Below, piece after piece: positions 42,044 through 51,776 of a stretch of 64,000 nucleotides of DNA. Every line of letters begins with the position of its first letter. Position 1 is the first letter of the stretch. The translations under genes and the position numbers were made by a program. The DNA is from Candidatus Tenderia electrophaga (lineage in GTDB: Bacteria > Pseudomonadota > Gammaproteobacteria > Tenderiales > Tenderiaceae), in the NCBI GenBank assembly GCA_001447805.1, contig CP013099.1, positions 868,001-932,000 on the forward strand, read 5' to 3'. The notes beneath the pieces were generated by a model. That model saw only the letters and a list, made by a program, of their open reading frames with translations. It had not been told where the DNA came from and did not search any database.

Positions 42044-43052
42044 ACCAATAGAAGCGTCCTGACTCGCCCGCCGGGGCGGTGCAGTTATAGCGACTGCGTC
42101 CCGCGGGCAAATCTTTATCGGCCCGTATCTGGGCCTGGTATTCACGTACCCATTTCACCTCGATGCGTCCCTGACCGCTGGCGAAGCAGCTCAGCTGCGT
42201 GAGCGGCGCGTGTTGGCGCTCGAAGCTCAGTGTCAGGGTGGGCCGGGCCGCGTCGGTGACCGGATTCACCGGCGGCGTTTGCTGCAGCGGCATGGCCAGA
42301 CTCGACACCTTGGTGGCGAACTCATCCGGGTCGCCGAAATCCTCCGCCATGGGGAAACGCGGCAGGAAGCGGAAGTCCGAGGTGACACCCATGGCGCCCG
42401 AGTGTTGGCCCATGCCGACCATGCCCAGCGATGCCACCATTTGCGCCAGCGCCAAATTATATTCGCCATAGGGGTAGGCGATGACGTCGATAACGGCATC
42501 GAGTTCATCGTCAAGACGTTGCTGGGCGCTGCGAATGTCATCGGTGACGCGTCGACGCCATTGCGCCTCGGTTTCGCCGGGCAGGCGCCGGATCAAATGG
42601 TCGTGGCTACGCGAATGATTGCCGAAGCTGGCGCCGTGTTGTTGCATCTCACGCATCTGTTGCCAGCTCATGTAATTGGAAAAGCCCTTGTCGATGTAGT
42701 CGGTGGAAACGAACACCGTAAACGGCCAGCCGCGCTTCTTGAGGCGCGGATAGGCTTGGCTGTAGATGCTGTCGTAGGCATCGTCCATGGTGATCACCAC
42801 GGTCTTGTCGGGCAGCGTCTCGCCGGTCTGCAGGGCGTCCAACACCGTCATCAGCGGCAGTACCTTGAAGTCGCTATCTGCGAGATAGTCCAGGTGTTGC
42901 TCGAACTGTTCCAGACGAATGTTGGTGCTGGGGTATTTTTCCACGCCGAAGTGGTGATACATCAGCCCCACGGCCGAGGATTGGGCGGCGGGCAGGGCGC
43001 TGCTGTTCAGCAGGGCGAGTAGCGCGAGATTGGCTAAGGTTAGATTTCTCAT
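42006..43052 (-). CDS. Polysaccharide deacetylase family protein
   Basis: 348 residues from the ATG at 43052, which yields a clean signal peptide (MRNLTLANLALLALLNSSALPAAQS); a longer frame to 43115 is possible. NodB-type motifs: VVITMDDAYDSIYSQAYPRL (motif 1), FGNHSRSHDHLIR (metal His pair) and YPYGEY. Likely a periplasmic or secreted carbohydrate esterase acting on peptidoglycan or exopolysaccharide. C-terminal region beyond about residue 245 is an extra beta-type domain. Tail-to-tail overlap with the glucosaminidase gene. Confidence 0.85.
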   Translation of the reverse strand: MRNLTLANLALLALLNSSALPAAQSSAVGLMYHHFGVEKYPSTNIRLEQFEQHLDYLADSDFKVLPLMTVLDALQTGETLPDKTVVITMDDAYDSIYSQAYPRLKKRGWPFTVFVSTDYIDKGFSNYMSWQQMREMQQHGASFGNHSRSHDHLIRRLPGETEAQWRRRVTDDIRSAQQRLDDELDAVIDVIAYPYGEYNLALAQMVASLGMVGMGQHSGAMGVTSDFRFLPRFPMAEDFGDPDEFATKVSSLAMPLQQTPPVNPVTDAARPTLTLSFERQHAPLTQLSCFASGQGRIEVKWVREYQAQIRADKDLPAGRSRYNCTAPAGESGRFYWFSQPWIRPGGTD

Positions 43053-43162
43053 AATGACCGATAATGACTGAATGTGTGAGTCGGGCCGACACCGGCGTGT
43101 CGCTTCGTTCAGCATTATAGGAAATTACGGGGCGGGCCGTCACCCGTATCGCCGCGCCGCGA

Positions 43163-45598
43163 TCAGCGGATACACACCGCCCTGACGTGGGGCAGGTCGA
43201 GATAGCCTTGCAGGATCTTTTCGATGCCGTCCTGTTTGAGGGTGCGCATGCCTTCATTGAGCGCTTCGAAATGGAGTTCCGCCGCCGGAGTGCGCGCGAC
43301 GATCTTCTGTTTGATCTTGGGCGAAGCGATCATCAGTTCATGCAGGCCGATGCGGCCGCGGTAGCCGGTATCGTTGCAATCGTTACAGCCGGTGGGTTTG
43401 TAGAGGGTGAAGCCGCCGCGCTTGTTAGCGTGATGGTTGCGCCAGTCCGCAATCAGGTCGTCGATATACGGCTGTTGCTCCGCTGCGCCGAAATGGGGGG
43501 GCAGCATGTCCTTGATGTATTCGTGGGCCAGGTGTTGCAGCTCCTGGTCATCGGGTTGGTAGGAACGTTTGCAGTTGGGGCACAGCGTCTTGGCCAGACG
43601 TTGGGCCAAAATACCGATCAGGGCGTCGGCGAAATTAAACGGGTCCATTTCCATGTCCAACAGGCGTACCAGACTCTCCGCGGCACTGTTGGTATGCAGG
43701 GTGGAGAGCACCAGGTGACCGGTAAGCGAGGCTTCGATGCCCATGCCGGCGGTCTCGGCGTCACGCATCTCACCGACCATGATGACGTCCGGGTCGGCAC
43801 GCAGAAAGGCGCGCATGGCGGCGGCGAAGTCGAGGCCGATTTTGGGGTTGACCTGCACCTGACGCAGCCCCGGCTGGGTGATTTCGATCGGATCCTCGGC
43901 GGTCCAGATCTTGCGTTCGGCGTTGTTGAGATGGCCCAGCACCGAATGCAGGGTGGTGGTCTTGCCCGAGCCGGTGGGGCCGCATACCAGGAACAGGCCA
44001 TAGGGCTTGGAGACGGCATCCAGCAAACGGTCGCGGTTATTGATGCTCAGCCCCAGGGCGTTGACGGGGATGTTCTTGCCGCTGGTGAGAATACGCATCA
44101 CCACGTCTTCCAGCTCATTGGCCGTGGGCAGGGTGGCGACACGTAACTCGATGTTGGCCGGGCCGAACTTCTTGAAACTGATCTTGCCGTCCTGGGGTTT
44201 GCGTTTCTCCGAGATGTCCATGCGCGCCATGACCTTGATGCGCGAGATCAGGGCGTTGCGGTATTGGGCCGGGAACTTGTGGTAGACGTACAGGCTGCCG
44301 TCCTTTCTAAAACGCACCACCACCTTGGTCCTGCCCGGATTGGGTTCGATGTGTACGTCCGAGGCGCCCTGTTGATGGGCGTCGATGATGATCTTGTTGA
44401 TGATCTTGACAATGATGTTGTCGGAGATGGTGACGTCTTCCTCTTTGAAAGAGAAGCTGTCGTTGTGCGCGCCGTCGTCGAAGGCCTCTTCGTCCTCCAG
44501 GTCGTCGATGCGGTGCAGGATGTCGTCCGAGGTGTAATGGAATTGCAGCGCCCAGTTGATGTCCTCGGCGCTGGCCATCACCGGCTCGATGTATTTGTTG
44601 GTGTTGAAACGCAGGGCGTCGAGCGCGGTCCAGTCCATGGGGTTTTCGATGGCCAGGATCAGCTTGCCTTCGTGCAGCGACAGGGGCACCACCTTGTGCT
44701 TGAAGGCCAGATCGGCGGGAATCTGGTTGATGATATCCGGGGTGACCTTGAACTCCTGGATATGCACGAAGGGAATGCCCAGTTTCTTGGCCAGGGCCTG
44801 CTGAATCTGGTCACGGTTGATGATGCCCTTGTCCACCAGGATCTCCCCCAGGGGTTTCTGGCGGTTGCGCTTCTGGTGTTCCAGGGCGTCTTCAAGATCA
44901 TCCTCGGTGATCAGGCTTTCGCTGATCAGGATCTCGCCCAGTTTCAGGTTGGGCATGCTCTTCTGCCGACTCAGGGCCGCCTGGAGTTGCTTTTCGTTGA
45001 CGATCTTGTTCTCGACCAGGAATTCGCCCAGGGGTTTGGCCCGCGCCGCCTGCTGCTCCTTGACCGCCAGCTCGATCTCTTCGCTCGGCACATTGTGATC
45101 CTTGGCCAGGATGTCACCGATCTGGTCGCCGATCAGATTGCTCTCGATGGAGGATCGGGGGATGAAAATATGGATGTACTGGCGCAGATACTGGTTGCTG
45201 CCGTGCTCCTTGAACAGGTGCAGGCCGTTCTTGTCGACCCGGGTGCCGAAGGTTTTGCCGCGCAGCTTGGTATGGTCTTTAAAGGTGATCAAAAATTCCT
45301 GCAGTTCGGCGCATGTCTTCAGGCCTGATTTACTGCTTTTGATCAGGCTCATGTCCTGCACCCATTGCAGCGGCGTGGACAGGTGCATGGCCTTGATGTC
45401 GTACATCAGGATTTCGGTTTCCTGCTTGTCCTGAGCTTGCAGAATCCTGATCTTGCCTTCTTCGACCTTAAAGGCCCTGAGCTTGCCGTCCACGCGGCGG
45501 CCGTTGATATAAAATACGGTGACGGCCGAGTTGGTCAGGATGGGCGCATTGTCCCGGTCACTGAGGGGGGGCAGGGGAAGCTCAATGATATCGCTCAT
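43163..45598 (-). CDS. PilB/GspE-type secretion ATPase with three tandem MshEN-like repeats
   Basis: 811 residues, well above the usual 560-570 for PilB. N-terminal 1-150: unassigned domain with a beta-rich start. Then three repeats of the pattern LGEFLVENKI...LQAAL, LGEILISESLI...LEDALEHQ and LGEILVDKGII...IQQAL, as in c-di-GMP-binding MshEN domains. C-terminal ATPase: Walker A GPTGSGKTTTLHSV, Walker B VIMVGEMRDAETAG, His box TLHTNSAAE, and paired CPNC/CNDC zinc motifs. No other pilus gene is adjacent, so the machine it drives is unknown. Confidence 0.88.
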   Translation of the reverse strand: MSDIIELPLPPLSDRDNAPILTNSAVTVFYINGRRVDGKLRAFKVEEGKIRILQAQDKQETEILMYDIKAMHLSTPLQWVQDMSLIKSSKSGLKTCAELQEFLITFKDHTKLRGKTFGTRVDKNGLHLFKEHGSNQYLRQYIHIFIPRSSIESNLIGDQIGDILAKDHNVPSEEIELAVKEQQAARAKPLGEFLVENKIVNEKQLQAALSRQKSMPNLKLGEILISESLITEDDLEDALEHQKRNRQKPLGEILVDKGIINRDQIQQALAKKLGIPFVHIQEFKVTPDIINQIPADLAFKHKVVPLSLHEGKLILAIENPMDWTALDALRFNTNKYIEPVMASAEDINWALQFHYTSDDILHRIDDLEDEEAFDDGAHNDSFSFKEEDVTISDNIIVKIINKIIIDAHQQGASDVHIEPNPGRTKVVVRFRKDGSLYVYHKFPAQYRNALISRIKVMARMDISEKRKPQDGKISFKKFGPANIELRVATLPTANELEDVVMRILTSGKNIPVNALGLSINNRDRLLDAVSKPYGLFLVCGPTGSGKTTTLHSVLGHLNNAERKIWTAEDPIEITQPGLRQVQVNPKIGLDFAAAMRAFLRADPDVIMVGEMRDAETAGMGIEASLTGHLVLSTLHTNSAAESLVRLLDMEMDPFNFADALIGILAQRLAKTLCPNCKRSYQPDDQELQHLAHEYIKDMLPPHFGAAEQQPYIDDLIADWRNHHANKRGGFTLYKPTGCNDCNDTGYRGRIGLHELMIASPKIKQKIVARTPAAELHFEALNEGMRTLKQDGIEKILQGYLDLPHVRAVCIR

Positions 45599-45755
45599 GC
45601 GGCACTCTCTAAGTTTGGTTCAGGCTAAGATAATACAGATACTTAGATCGGTCCCAAAGCGGTAATCTGAAGCCCTGGGGAGAAATGCGGGTGAGGCTTG
45701 AATTGGCTGGGCGCTGCTTTGCGGAGGTGCGCTGGGGTCGCGGGGATGCGCTCGA

Positions 45756-46736
45756 TCAGGCCGGCGCCCCGGCTTCGCTGAAGGTAAACGGATCGGCGTG
45801 AATCTGATCGAAATTGGCGCCGGCGAGAAAGGCCTTCTTCTTGGTGTTGTTGACCATCTCCGGATGGCCGCAGAGGTAGACGCGCCAGCCGTCGAGTTTG
45901 GGGAACTGTTGCAAGGCCAGCTCATTGGCGCGACCTGCGGCGAAGCCGTGGTTGTCCGGGCCGGAGAGACAGGGGGTATAAAACATGTTGTCGTGCTGCT
46001 CGGCGAGTTGTTTCAGTTCGTCGATCAGATAGAGCTTGCCGCGCTCGCGGCCGCCGTGGAACAGGTGGATCTGGCCGCGGTGGCCGTGTGCCAGGGCATC
46101 GCGAACAATGCCGTATAGCGGTGCCAATCCCGAGCCGGTGCCGATCAACAATAAATTTTGTTCCGGGGCGCTGTCGATGTAAAAGCAATCGCCGTGCGGG
46201 CCGTCGATTTGCAGTGTCTCGCCCGCTGCCAGCTCATTTCGTATCCAAGCGCTCATGCGGCCGCCGGCAATATGTTCTACGTGCAGTTCGAGATAGCCGT
46301 CCCGGGGCAGGCTGGCGATGGAATAACTGCGTATCAGGCCGTCGTCGCGGTGCAGGTTGATGAACTGACCGGGACGGTAATCGAAGGCGGATTCCGGTTT
46401 CAGGCGCAGCCGCACAATGGTCTCGTTAAAAGGGGTCTTGTCCATCACCGTAGCGTCGCTGCGGGGCAGATCGGCCTCGTCCGCGGCGCCCACGGTCAAA
46501 TCCTCCGCCGGCGTGCAGATGCAGGCCAGGAAGTAGCCCTGTTGCTGTAGTTGGGGCTTCAGGCCCTTTTGCGCCTCGGACGGCGGTGCGCCGCTGGTGG
46601 CTTTGACCATGCAGGTTTGGCAGACGCCGGCACGACAGGAAGAAGAGAGTTCCACGCCATGCCGCGCCAGACACTCCAGCACGGATTCGTCGCTGCGACA
46701 TGCGTAGGTGTGTTCTGCATAGGTGATATTTGGCAT
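45756..46736 (-). CDS. NAD(P)H-flavin/[2Fe-2S] reductase
   Basis: 326 residues: N-terminal plant-type ferredoxin domain with C34, C39, C42 and C72 (spacing x4, x2, x29); FAD-binding barrel with RSYSIAS; NAD-binding domain with LLLIGTGSGLAPLYG and a C-terminal YLCGHPEMV. This is the layout of phenol/methane-monooxygenase-type and CDP-deoxyglucoseen-type reductases. It starts 18 bases after the truncated haemoglobin stop on the same strand, so it likely reduces that haemoglobin. Confidence 0.88.
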   Translation of the reverse strand: MPNITYAEHTYACRSDESVLECLARHGVELSSSCRAGVCQTCMVKATSGAPPSEAQKGLKPQLQQQGYFLACICTPAEDLTVGAADEADLPRSDATVMDKTPFNETIVRLRLKPESAFDYRPGQFINLHRDDGLIRSYSIASLPRDGYLELHVEHIAGGRMSAWIRNELAAGETLQIDGPHGDCFYIDSAPEQNLLLIGTGSGLAPLYGIVRDALAHGHRGQIHLFHGGRERGKLYLIDELKQLAEQHDNMFYTPCLSGPDNHGFAAGRANELALQQFPKLDGWRVYLCGHPEMVNNTKKKAFLAGANFDQIHADPFTFSEAGAPA

Positions 46737-46754
46737 GGCGTGGAAGGGGGGTGC

Positions 46755-47123
46755 TTAGCGTCCGAGGACGTCGTTACGGGTGCTTTCGGCAATGGCTGCG
46801 GCTTCGCCGATGAGATCGTCGGCAACGCCCAGCTCTTTCAGCGTGGCGCCGAGATTTTCCATGACGGCATCGAAGTGGCTGTCGTCCAACCCACGGGCGA
46901 CCAGGTGGGCGTGGGCGGCGCGCATGTCTTTGCCGCTGTAATTGGCCGGGCCACCAAAGGCGAAGGTGAGGAACGCCTTCTGCTTGGCGCGTTGCTTGTC
47001 CATATCGGTGGTTTCGAAAAACTGGTTGATGCGGTCATCGGCGAGTACTTTGCGATAGAACAGGTCGACGGCTGCGTCAACGGCGGCTTCTCCCCCGATA
47101 CGGTCATACAGGCTTTCACTCAT
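46755..47123 (-). CDS. Group I truncated haemoglobin
   Basis: 122 residues. SLYDRIGGEAAVDAAVDLFYRKVLADDRINQFF (distal B10 tyrosine in the FY pair) and FAFGGPANYSGKDMRAAHAHLVARGL (proximal histidine) are the trHbN signature. GAGGAGA precedes the ATG. Group I proteins can oxidise NO to nitrate when supplied with a reductase, which here is encoded 18 bases downstream. An NsrR-like palindrome lies 107 bases upstream of the start. Confidence 0.93.
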   Translation of the reverse strand: MSESLYDRIGGEAAVDAAVDLFYRKVLADDRINQFFETTDMDKQRAKQKAFLTFAFGGPANYSGKDMRAAHAHLVARGLDDSHFDAVMENLGATLKELGVADDLIGEAAAIAESTRNDVLGR

Positions 47124-47229
47124 GGTGCTCTCCTCGTGGTTGTTTGTATTGGATCATTGGGTGGTGCAAACAAAGTTATTGGTAGAATCTACCTTTATCT
47201 GAATGTGACTTTGGAACAGTAACATATTT

Positions 47230-47252
47230 AAAGTGTAATTCAAATACATTAT
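47230..47252 (-). promoter_or_regulatory. NsrR-like operator upstream of the haemoglobin gene
   Basis: Two 11-base half sites around one central base. On the minus strand, ATAATGTATTT matches the NsrR half-site AANATGYATTT at 10 of 11 and AATTACACTTT matches AAATRCATNTT at 9 of 11. NsrR is the nitric-oxide-sensing [Fe-S] repressor of NO-detoxifying genes. No nsrR gene is in the window. Confidence 0.5.
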
Positions 47253-47356
47253 TGAGCGGGTGCTGTATGTAAGGCCAAATTTTTTTGCAGGGGGCGGACA
47301 GACGCGTGCGAATAAGGTTAAAATCACCGCCCTTACAGTCGTAGAAACAGAGGCTT

Positions 47357-48937
47357 ATGTCCCAGCTCAGTGATCAAGCGGCATGCCGCCGCACCTTCGC
47401 CATTATCTCCCACCCCGATGCCGGTAAAACCACGCTCACGGAAAAACTGCTGCTGTTCGGCGGTGCCATTCAGCTCGCCGGCACGGTCAAGGGGCGCAAG
47501 GCGGCGCGTCACGCCACCTCTGACTGGATGGAGATGGAAAAGCAGCGCGGCATCTCGGTGACCACTTCGGTGATGCAGTTCCCCCACGGCGATAAGATCA
47601 TGAACCTGCTCGACACCCCGGGCCATGAGGATTTCTCCGAAGACACCTACCGCACGCTCACGGCGGTGGATTCGGCCCTGATGGTGATCGACTGCGCCAA
47701 GGGGGTGGAGGCGAGGACCGTCAAGCTGATGGAGGTCTGCCGCCTGCGCGACACGCCCATCATCACCTTCATCAACAAGCTCGACCGCGAAGGCCGCGAG
47801 CCGATCGAGTTGCTGGATGAAGTGGAAGACGTGCTCAAGATCCAATGCGCCCCCATCACCTGGCCCATCGGCATGGGCAAGAATTTCAAGGGCGTGTTCG
47901 ATCTCTACAACGACCGCATCCACCTGTTCAGTGCCACGCACGGCGGCAGGATCCAGCACGGCGAAGTGATCCAGGGTCTGGATAATCCGCGCCTGGATGC
48001 ATTATGGGGTACCCTGGCGGCGGAGGTGCGCGAAGAGATTGAGCTGGTGCGCGGCGCCAGTCACGCCTTCGATTTCGAGGCCTATCGCAACGGCGAGCTG
48101 ACACCGGTATTCTTCGGTTCCGCCATCAACAACTTCGGCATCAAGGAATTGCTCGATGCCTTCGCTGAATGGGCGCCGCCGCCGCAGCCGCGCGAAACGC
48201 GCACGCGCAGGGTCGAACCGGGCGAAGATAAGTTCACCGGATTCGTGTTCAAGATTCAGGCCAATATGGACCCGCAACATCGAGACCGGGTCGCCTTTAT
48301 GCGGGTCTGCTCCGGCAGCTATAACAAGGGCATGAAGATGCGTCATGTGCGCATCGCCCGCGATGTGCAGATCTCCAATGCCATCACCTTCCTGGCCAGT
48401 GATCGCGATCATGTGGAACAGGCCTTCCCCGGTGACATCATCGGCCTGCATAACCACGGCACCATCCAGATCGGCGACACCTTCACCATGGGTGAGGAGC
48501 TCAAATTCACCGGCATTCCCAACTTCGCACCGGAGCTGTTTCGGCGCGCCCAGTTGAAGGACCCTATGAAGATGAAGGCCCTGCAAAAGGGCTTGCAACA
48601 GCTCTGCGAAGAGGGCGCGACCCAGTTATACAAACCGCTCAACAACAATGATCTGATTCTCGGCGCCGTCGGTGTGTTGCAATTCGATGTGGTGGCGCAG
48701 CGACTCAAGGATGAGTACAAGGTCGATTGTATGTTTCAGCCGGTGCAAGTAGCCACCGCTCGGTGGGTGAGCTGTGAGAATGAAAAGAAGTTCGCCGAGT
48801 TCCAGAAAAAGGCGGCGGATAATCTTGCTATCGACGGGGCAGGGCAGTTGGTCTATATCGCGCCGACGCGGGTGAATCTGCAGTTAGCACAGGAGAAGTA
48901 CCCGGATGTGGCGTTTCATGCCACGCGCGAGCACTGA
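47357..48937 (+). CDS. prfC: Peptide chain release factor 3
   Basis: GTPase that recycles RF1/RF2 after termination; 526 residues. [51 protein letters not shown] and [18 protein letters not shown] are the G motifs. Domain structure is related to EF-G but specific for RF3. GAGG precedes the ATG. Divergent from the haemoglobin gene. Confidence 0.96.
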   Translation: MSQLSDQAACRRTFAIISHPDAGKTTLTEKLLLFGGAIQLAGTVKGRKAARHATSDWMEMEKQRGISVTTSVMQFPHGDKIMNLLDTPGHEDFSEDTYRTLTAVDSALMVIDCAKGVEARTVKLMEVCRLRDTPIITFINKLDREGREPIELLDEVEDVLKIQCAPITWPIGMGKNFKGVFDLYNDRIHLFSATHGGRIQHGEVIQGLDNPRLDALWGTLAAEVREEIELVRGASHAFDFEAYRNGELTPVFFGSAINNFGIKELLDAFAEWAPPPQPRETRTRRVEPGEDKFTGFVFKIQANMDPQHRDRVAFMRVCSGSYNKGMKMRHVRIARDVQISNAITFLASDRDHVEQAFPGDIIGLHNHGTIQIGDTFTMGEELKFTGIPNFAPELFRRAQLKDPMKMKALQKGLQQLCEEGATQLYKPLNNNDLILGAVGVLQFDVVAQRLKDEYKVDCMFQPVQVATARWVSCENEKKFAEFQKKAADNLAIDGAGQLVYIAPTRVNLQLAQEKYPDVAFHATREH

Positions 48938-49092
48938 GTGCGCGACTACATTGGGTGCTATCTATATTCAAACGGGCAAGGCGCGCCAGGTAAGCCCCAA
49001 CAGCCCCACGCTGCAGCTGTTTCTCGCCGTCGGCGTGGGACAAGGTGGCGCTCGTTACGAAACGGCCGGGCGGCGCTGTACACCGACGCTTA

Positions 49093-49275
49093 TCAAGCGT
49101 CTTTGGGGCCGAATAATAGCCAGAGAATCAATCCCAATACGGGCAGCACCAGGATCACCACGATCCAAAGGACCTTGGCGCCAGTACCTGCAGCACTTTG
49201 AATTATCTTGACTATAGCCCATACGTCCAATACCAGAATAATTAGGCCTAATAACCCACCGACTTCAATGCCCAT
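49093..49275 (-). CDS. PLD nuclease N-terminal (PLDc_N) small membrane protein
   Basis: 60 residues from ATG 49275, with AAGGAG five bases upstream; an upstream in-frame start at 49299 has no such site. Two hydrophobic helices flank VWAIVKIIQSAAGTGAKVLWIVVILVLPVLGLILWLLFGP, the pattern of the PLDc_N family found as the N-terminus of cardiolipin synthases and as stand-alone peptides. Function of the stand-alone form is unknown. It lies next to a region with lipid-metabolism genes. Confidence 0.8.
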   Translation of the reverse strand: MGIEVGGLLGLIILVLDVWAIVKIIQSAAGTGAKVLWIVVILVLPVLGLILWLLFGPKDA

Positions 49276-49653
49276 AACATCTCCTTGTTGTGCCATCACT
49301 AATTCACCGTTGCCGTGGCCATTGTACGCCCTAGCTCGGGAAGTTGCCCGGGCGACTGGCGTGGTGACATGAACATAATAAGCATCGCGGTATTTCCTCT
49401 AGCAAAACCGATACGCGCCAGACAGGGCGTCCGCGCCCATCGCGCGCCTCCCTAAGTACCCTGGGCTCGGGTCCCCTCTTTGTCGGCGCCTGATGTGGCT
49501 TCTTTCAATGAGGCTCAGGCATTGATATTTTTCAATGCTGTCCTAAGAAAAATAATCCCAAATAACATAATGTAATCCGTGTGGGTATTGCTGATGCCCC
49601 AAATCAATGCTTGAACCAATAAGGCTGGCAACTCACAGCTGGATGTCCTGACT
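49276..49653. other. Gene-free stretch upstream of the lipid-kinase gene
   Basis: No gene was found. It contains the first copy of a 22-bp repeat (49517-49538) whose core GCATTGATATTTTTCAATGC forms a 7-bp stem (GCATTGA/TCAATGC). The repeat lies about 115 bases before the kinase start and may be its operator or promoter region. Confidence 0.5.
49517..49538 (+). repeat. 22-bp palindrome-containing repeat, copy 1
   Basis: AGG followed by CATTGATATTTTTCAATGC; the inner 20 bases fold as GCATTGA-loop-TCAATGC. An exact copy in inverted orientation lies at 60164-60185. Chance recurrence of 22 bases in a window of this size is negligible, so this is a shared element. CAATG/CATTG units also occur just upstream (49506-49510). 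Confidence 0.8.
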
Positions 49654-50549
49654 ATGATTGCGGATACCCTTTTAGTTGTGAATAAAAAGGCGCGCAAGGG
49701 GCAGTCCGATCTGTGCGCGGGAATAGATGTCTTGCGCCAAGCGGGGTGGCGCCTTAGGGAAGAATATCCCGCTCAACCGAATGAAATTCCAGAATTGATC
49801 CAGCGCTATGGTGCGGATATGGAGCGCATAATCATCGGTGGCGGCGACGGGACGCTGAACCGAGCCGCCGAGGCCTTGATTCAGTGCAAACGCCCGGTAG
49901 GTTTGATTCCGCTGGGAACAGCGAATGATTTGGCGCGCACCTTGAGTCTTCGAGCCGACATTGTCCCGGCGTGCGTTAGCCTTATCAATGGGAAGTTGCA
50001 CGAAATTGATCTGGGTAATGTCAACGGCAAGCACTTTTTTAATGTTGCCAATATCGGTGTCGGGGTTAAGGTGACGCAGAAGATATCGAAGCAGGGCAAG
50101 CAACGCTGGGGCGTGCTGGCATACTTGCGCAGTCTTTACCTTGCGCTCAAGACTCGTCACCCCTTCGAACTTACGCTTCGTGTCGATGGAAAAGAGGAAA
50201 GGGTAAGATCCATCCACGTTGCCGTGGGTAATGGACGTCACTACGGTGGTGGGGTGACCATTATGTCTGACGCCCGCATCGATACCAACAGCTGTATATG
50301 TCCAGTGTGAAGCCGCAAAGCATCGCTGGATTGGTGAAATTGATCCCGGCGCTGCGGCGTGGAGATATCCAACATAATGATCAAGTATTGTTGCGTCGGG
50401 GGCGGAATATCGACATTGAGACGGTTAAGTCAATGGTTCTTGATACCGATGGGGAATTGCTTACGCGCACGCCGGCGCATTTCACGGTTTCTCGAAAGGC
50501 CCTTACGGTAATCGTTCCCAGAGACTATCGGTCAGAAGATGAGGCTTAG
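49654..50549 (+). pseudogene. Diacylglycerol/lipid kinase, split by a frameshift
   Basis: First frame 49654-50310: GGGDGTLNRAAEALIQ and PLGTANDLARTL, the nucleotide-binding motifs of the DAGK/YegS/LCB5 family, up to GNGRHYGGGVTIMSDARIDTNS, then off-family residues and a stop. Second frame 50298-50549 continues the family pattern with LYMSSVKPQSIAGLVKLIPALRRGDI and runs to the expected end. The join is near 50283-50295 and a one-base loss (or two-base gain) would restore about 297 residues. Either a true pseudogene, a sequencing error, or frameshift decoding. No slippery run is evident at the site. Confidence 0.7.
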
Positions 50550-50569
50550 GCAATGCCTCCGGAGGGACA

Positions 50570-51010
50570 ATGATCTTGAGAAACGATGGCTCTGTAGCAT
50601 TGGATAAAATCACGCACGCATGCCAGGTCGCGGCAGACCACTACCAGAAGTTCGCCGATAGTGTCGATTCGGACGACTTAAGTAATATGTTTCGCCGCTT
50701 GGCGGCAATGCACCGAGGCCAGGTCGCCTGCCTGGATAGTCTGGTTCGAGGAATGGGTGAGCTGCCCAGCCGGCCCGATCCCGATTTGGAAACTTTGCAG
50801 CGCCTCGGCGTCTGGCTGCGCGCGGCAATGGCGGATAGAGAACGAGACGTGTTATTGCACAAGGCCGAAGACCTTGAGAGAGATGTGAAAAATGCGATTG
50901 AAGAAGCATTGCGGCATGAGCTGCCGGACGGCGAGATCTCGATAATAAACGAAATGCACGCCAACGCGGGTGCCGCGCTGGCGCAATTTTCCAGGGCGCT
51001 GCGCAAATGA
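50570..51010 (+). CDS. DUF2383 (PA2169-family) ferritin-like four-helix protein
   Basis: 146 residues, almost entirely helical. VALDKITHACQVAADHYQKFADSVDSDDLSNMFRRLAAMHRGQVACLDSLVRGMGELP matches the DUF2383/PA2169 family, which is often encoded near stress genes. The ferritin-like iron ligands cannot be confirmed by eye. It sits 20 bases after the split kinase with GGAGGGAC upstream. Confidence 0.7.
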   Translation: MILRNDGSVALDKITHACQVAADHYQKFADSVDSDDLSNMFRRLAAMHRGQVACLDSLVRGMGELPSRPDPDLETLQRLGVWLRAAMADRERDVLLHKAEDLERDVKNAIEEALRHELPDGEISIINEMHANAGAALAQFSRALRK

Positions 51011-51059
51011 AGATAGGCGGCCGAAATATCCACCACAAGCCAGCGCGAACACCTCGAGC

Positions 51060-51776
51060 ATGAAGCGGCGCCGCGCTCGCAAGGATTGGATCTACAATAA
51101 GAACACGTGGAAAACCCTGATTGTTCCAGGGGGGCTAATCCTCGCTATATTCATTCTGGGGCGGATAGTCGATCTGCAGAGCTATTTCGAAACGGCGCAG
51201 CAATGGAGCTGGAGACTGGGTGCCTGGGGACCGGTCGCCTTTGGCGCATTATATATCGTGGCGATGCTATTCTTATTGCCCGGTACGCCTTTCACTATAC
51301 TCGCCGCGCTGTTATTCGGGACGCTGTGGGGGTATGTCACCATGCTGAGTGCGACAACAATCGCCGCGACGGTGGCGTTTTTTATGTCGCGCTATGTGGC
51401 CAAGGATAGACTAGAAAAACAATTGTCGGGCCTGGACGACTATCATAAGGTTCGTCGATGGGTGGAGACCAACCATTGGCTGGCTATTCCGTTTCTAAGG
51501 GTTATGCCTATGTTTCCTTTTGCCATAAATAACTATGTGTTGGGGTTGACCAATATTCCGTTTTGGATATATATGATCGCCTCTATGGCCATTTTTGTGC
51601 CGATGACCGGTGTCATGATATTCGGTGCACAAAGCTTATACCGGGCCATGGTGGCGGGCGAAGTGGCCTGGGGCATGATCGGCGGTGCAGTTGCGGCGGG
51701 CTTGGTGATATTGCTCCTAGGGATGACCGGAAAAAAGGTGTTTATGAGGGACGATCAGGGTCAAGCTGAGCAATAA
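51060..51776 (+). CDS. TVP38/TMEM64-type VTT-domain membrane protein
   Basis: 238 residues from ATG 51060; a frame back to 50970 overlaps the previous gene and is not used. Basic N-terminus, then about five hydrophobic segments. LLPGTPFTILAALLFGTLWGYVTMLSATTIAATVAFFMSRYVAKDRLEKQ is the conserved VTT (DedA/TVP38) core, and RVMPMFPFAINNYVLGLTNIPFWIYMIAS is the second conserved block. Members act in membrane lipid translocation in other organisms. A second VTT protein is 0.8 kb downstream. Confidence 0.85.
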   Translation: MKRRRARKDWIYNKNTWKTLIVPGGLILAIFILGRIVDLQSYFETAQQWSWRLGAWGPVAFGALYIVAMLFLLPGTPFTILAALLFGTLWGYVTMLSATTIAATVAFFMSRYVAKDRLEKQLSGLDDYHKVRRWVETNHWLAIPFLRVMPMFPFAINNYVLGLTNIPFWIYMIASMAIFVPMTGVMIFGAQSLYRAMVAGEVAWGMIGGAVAAGLVILLLGMTGKKVFMRDDQGQAEQ

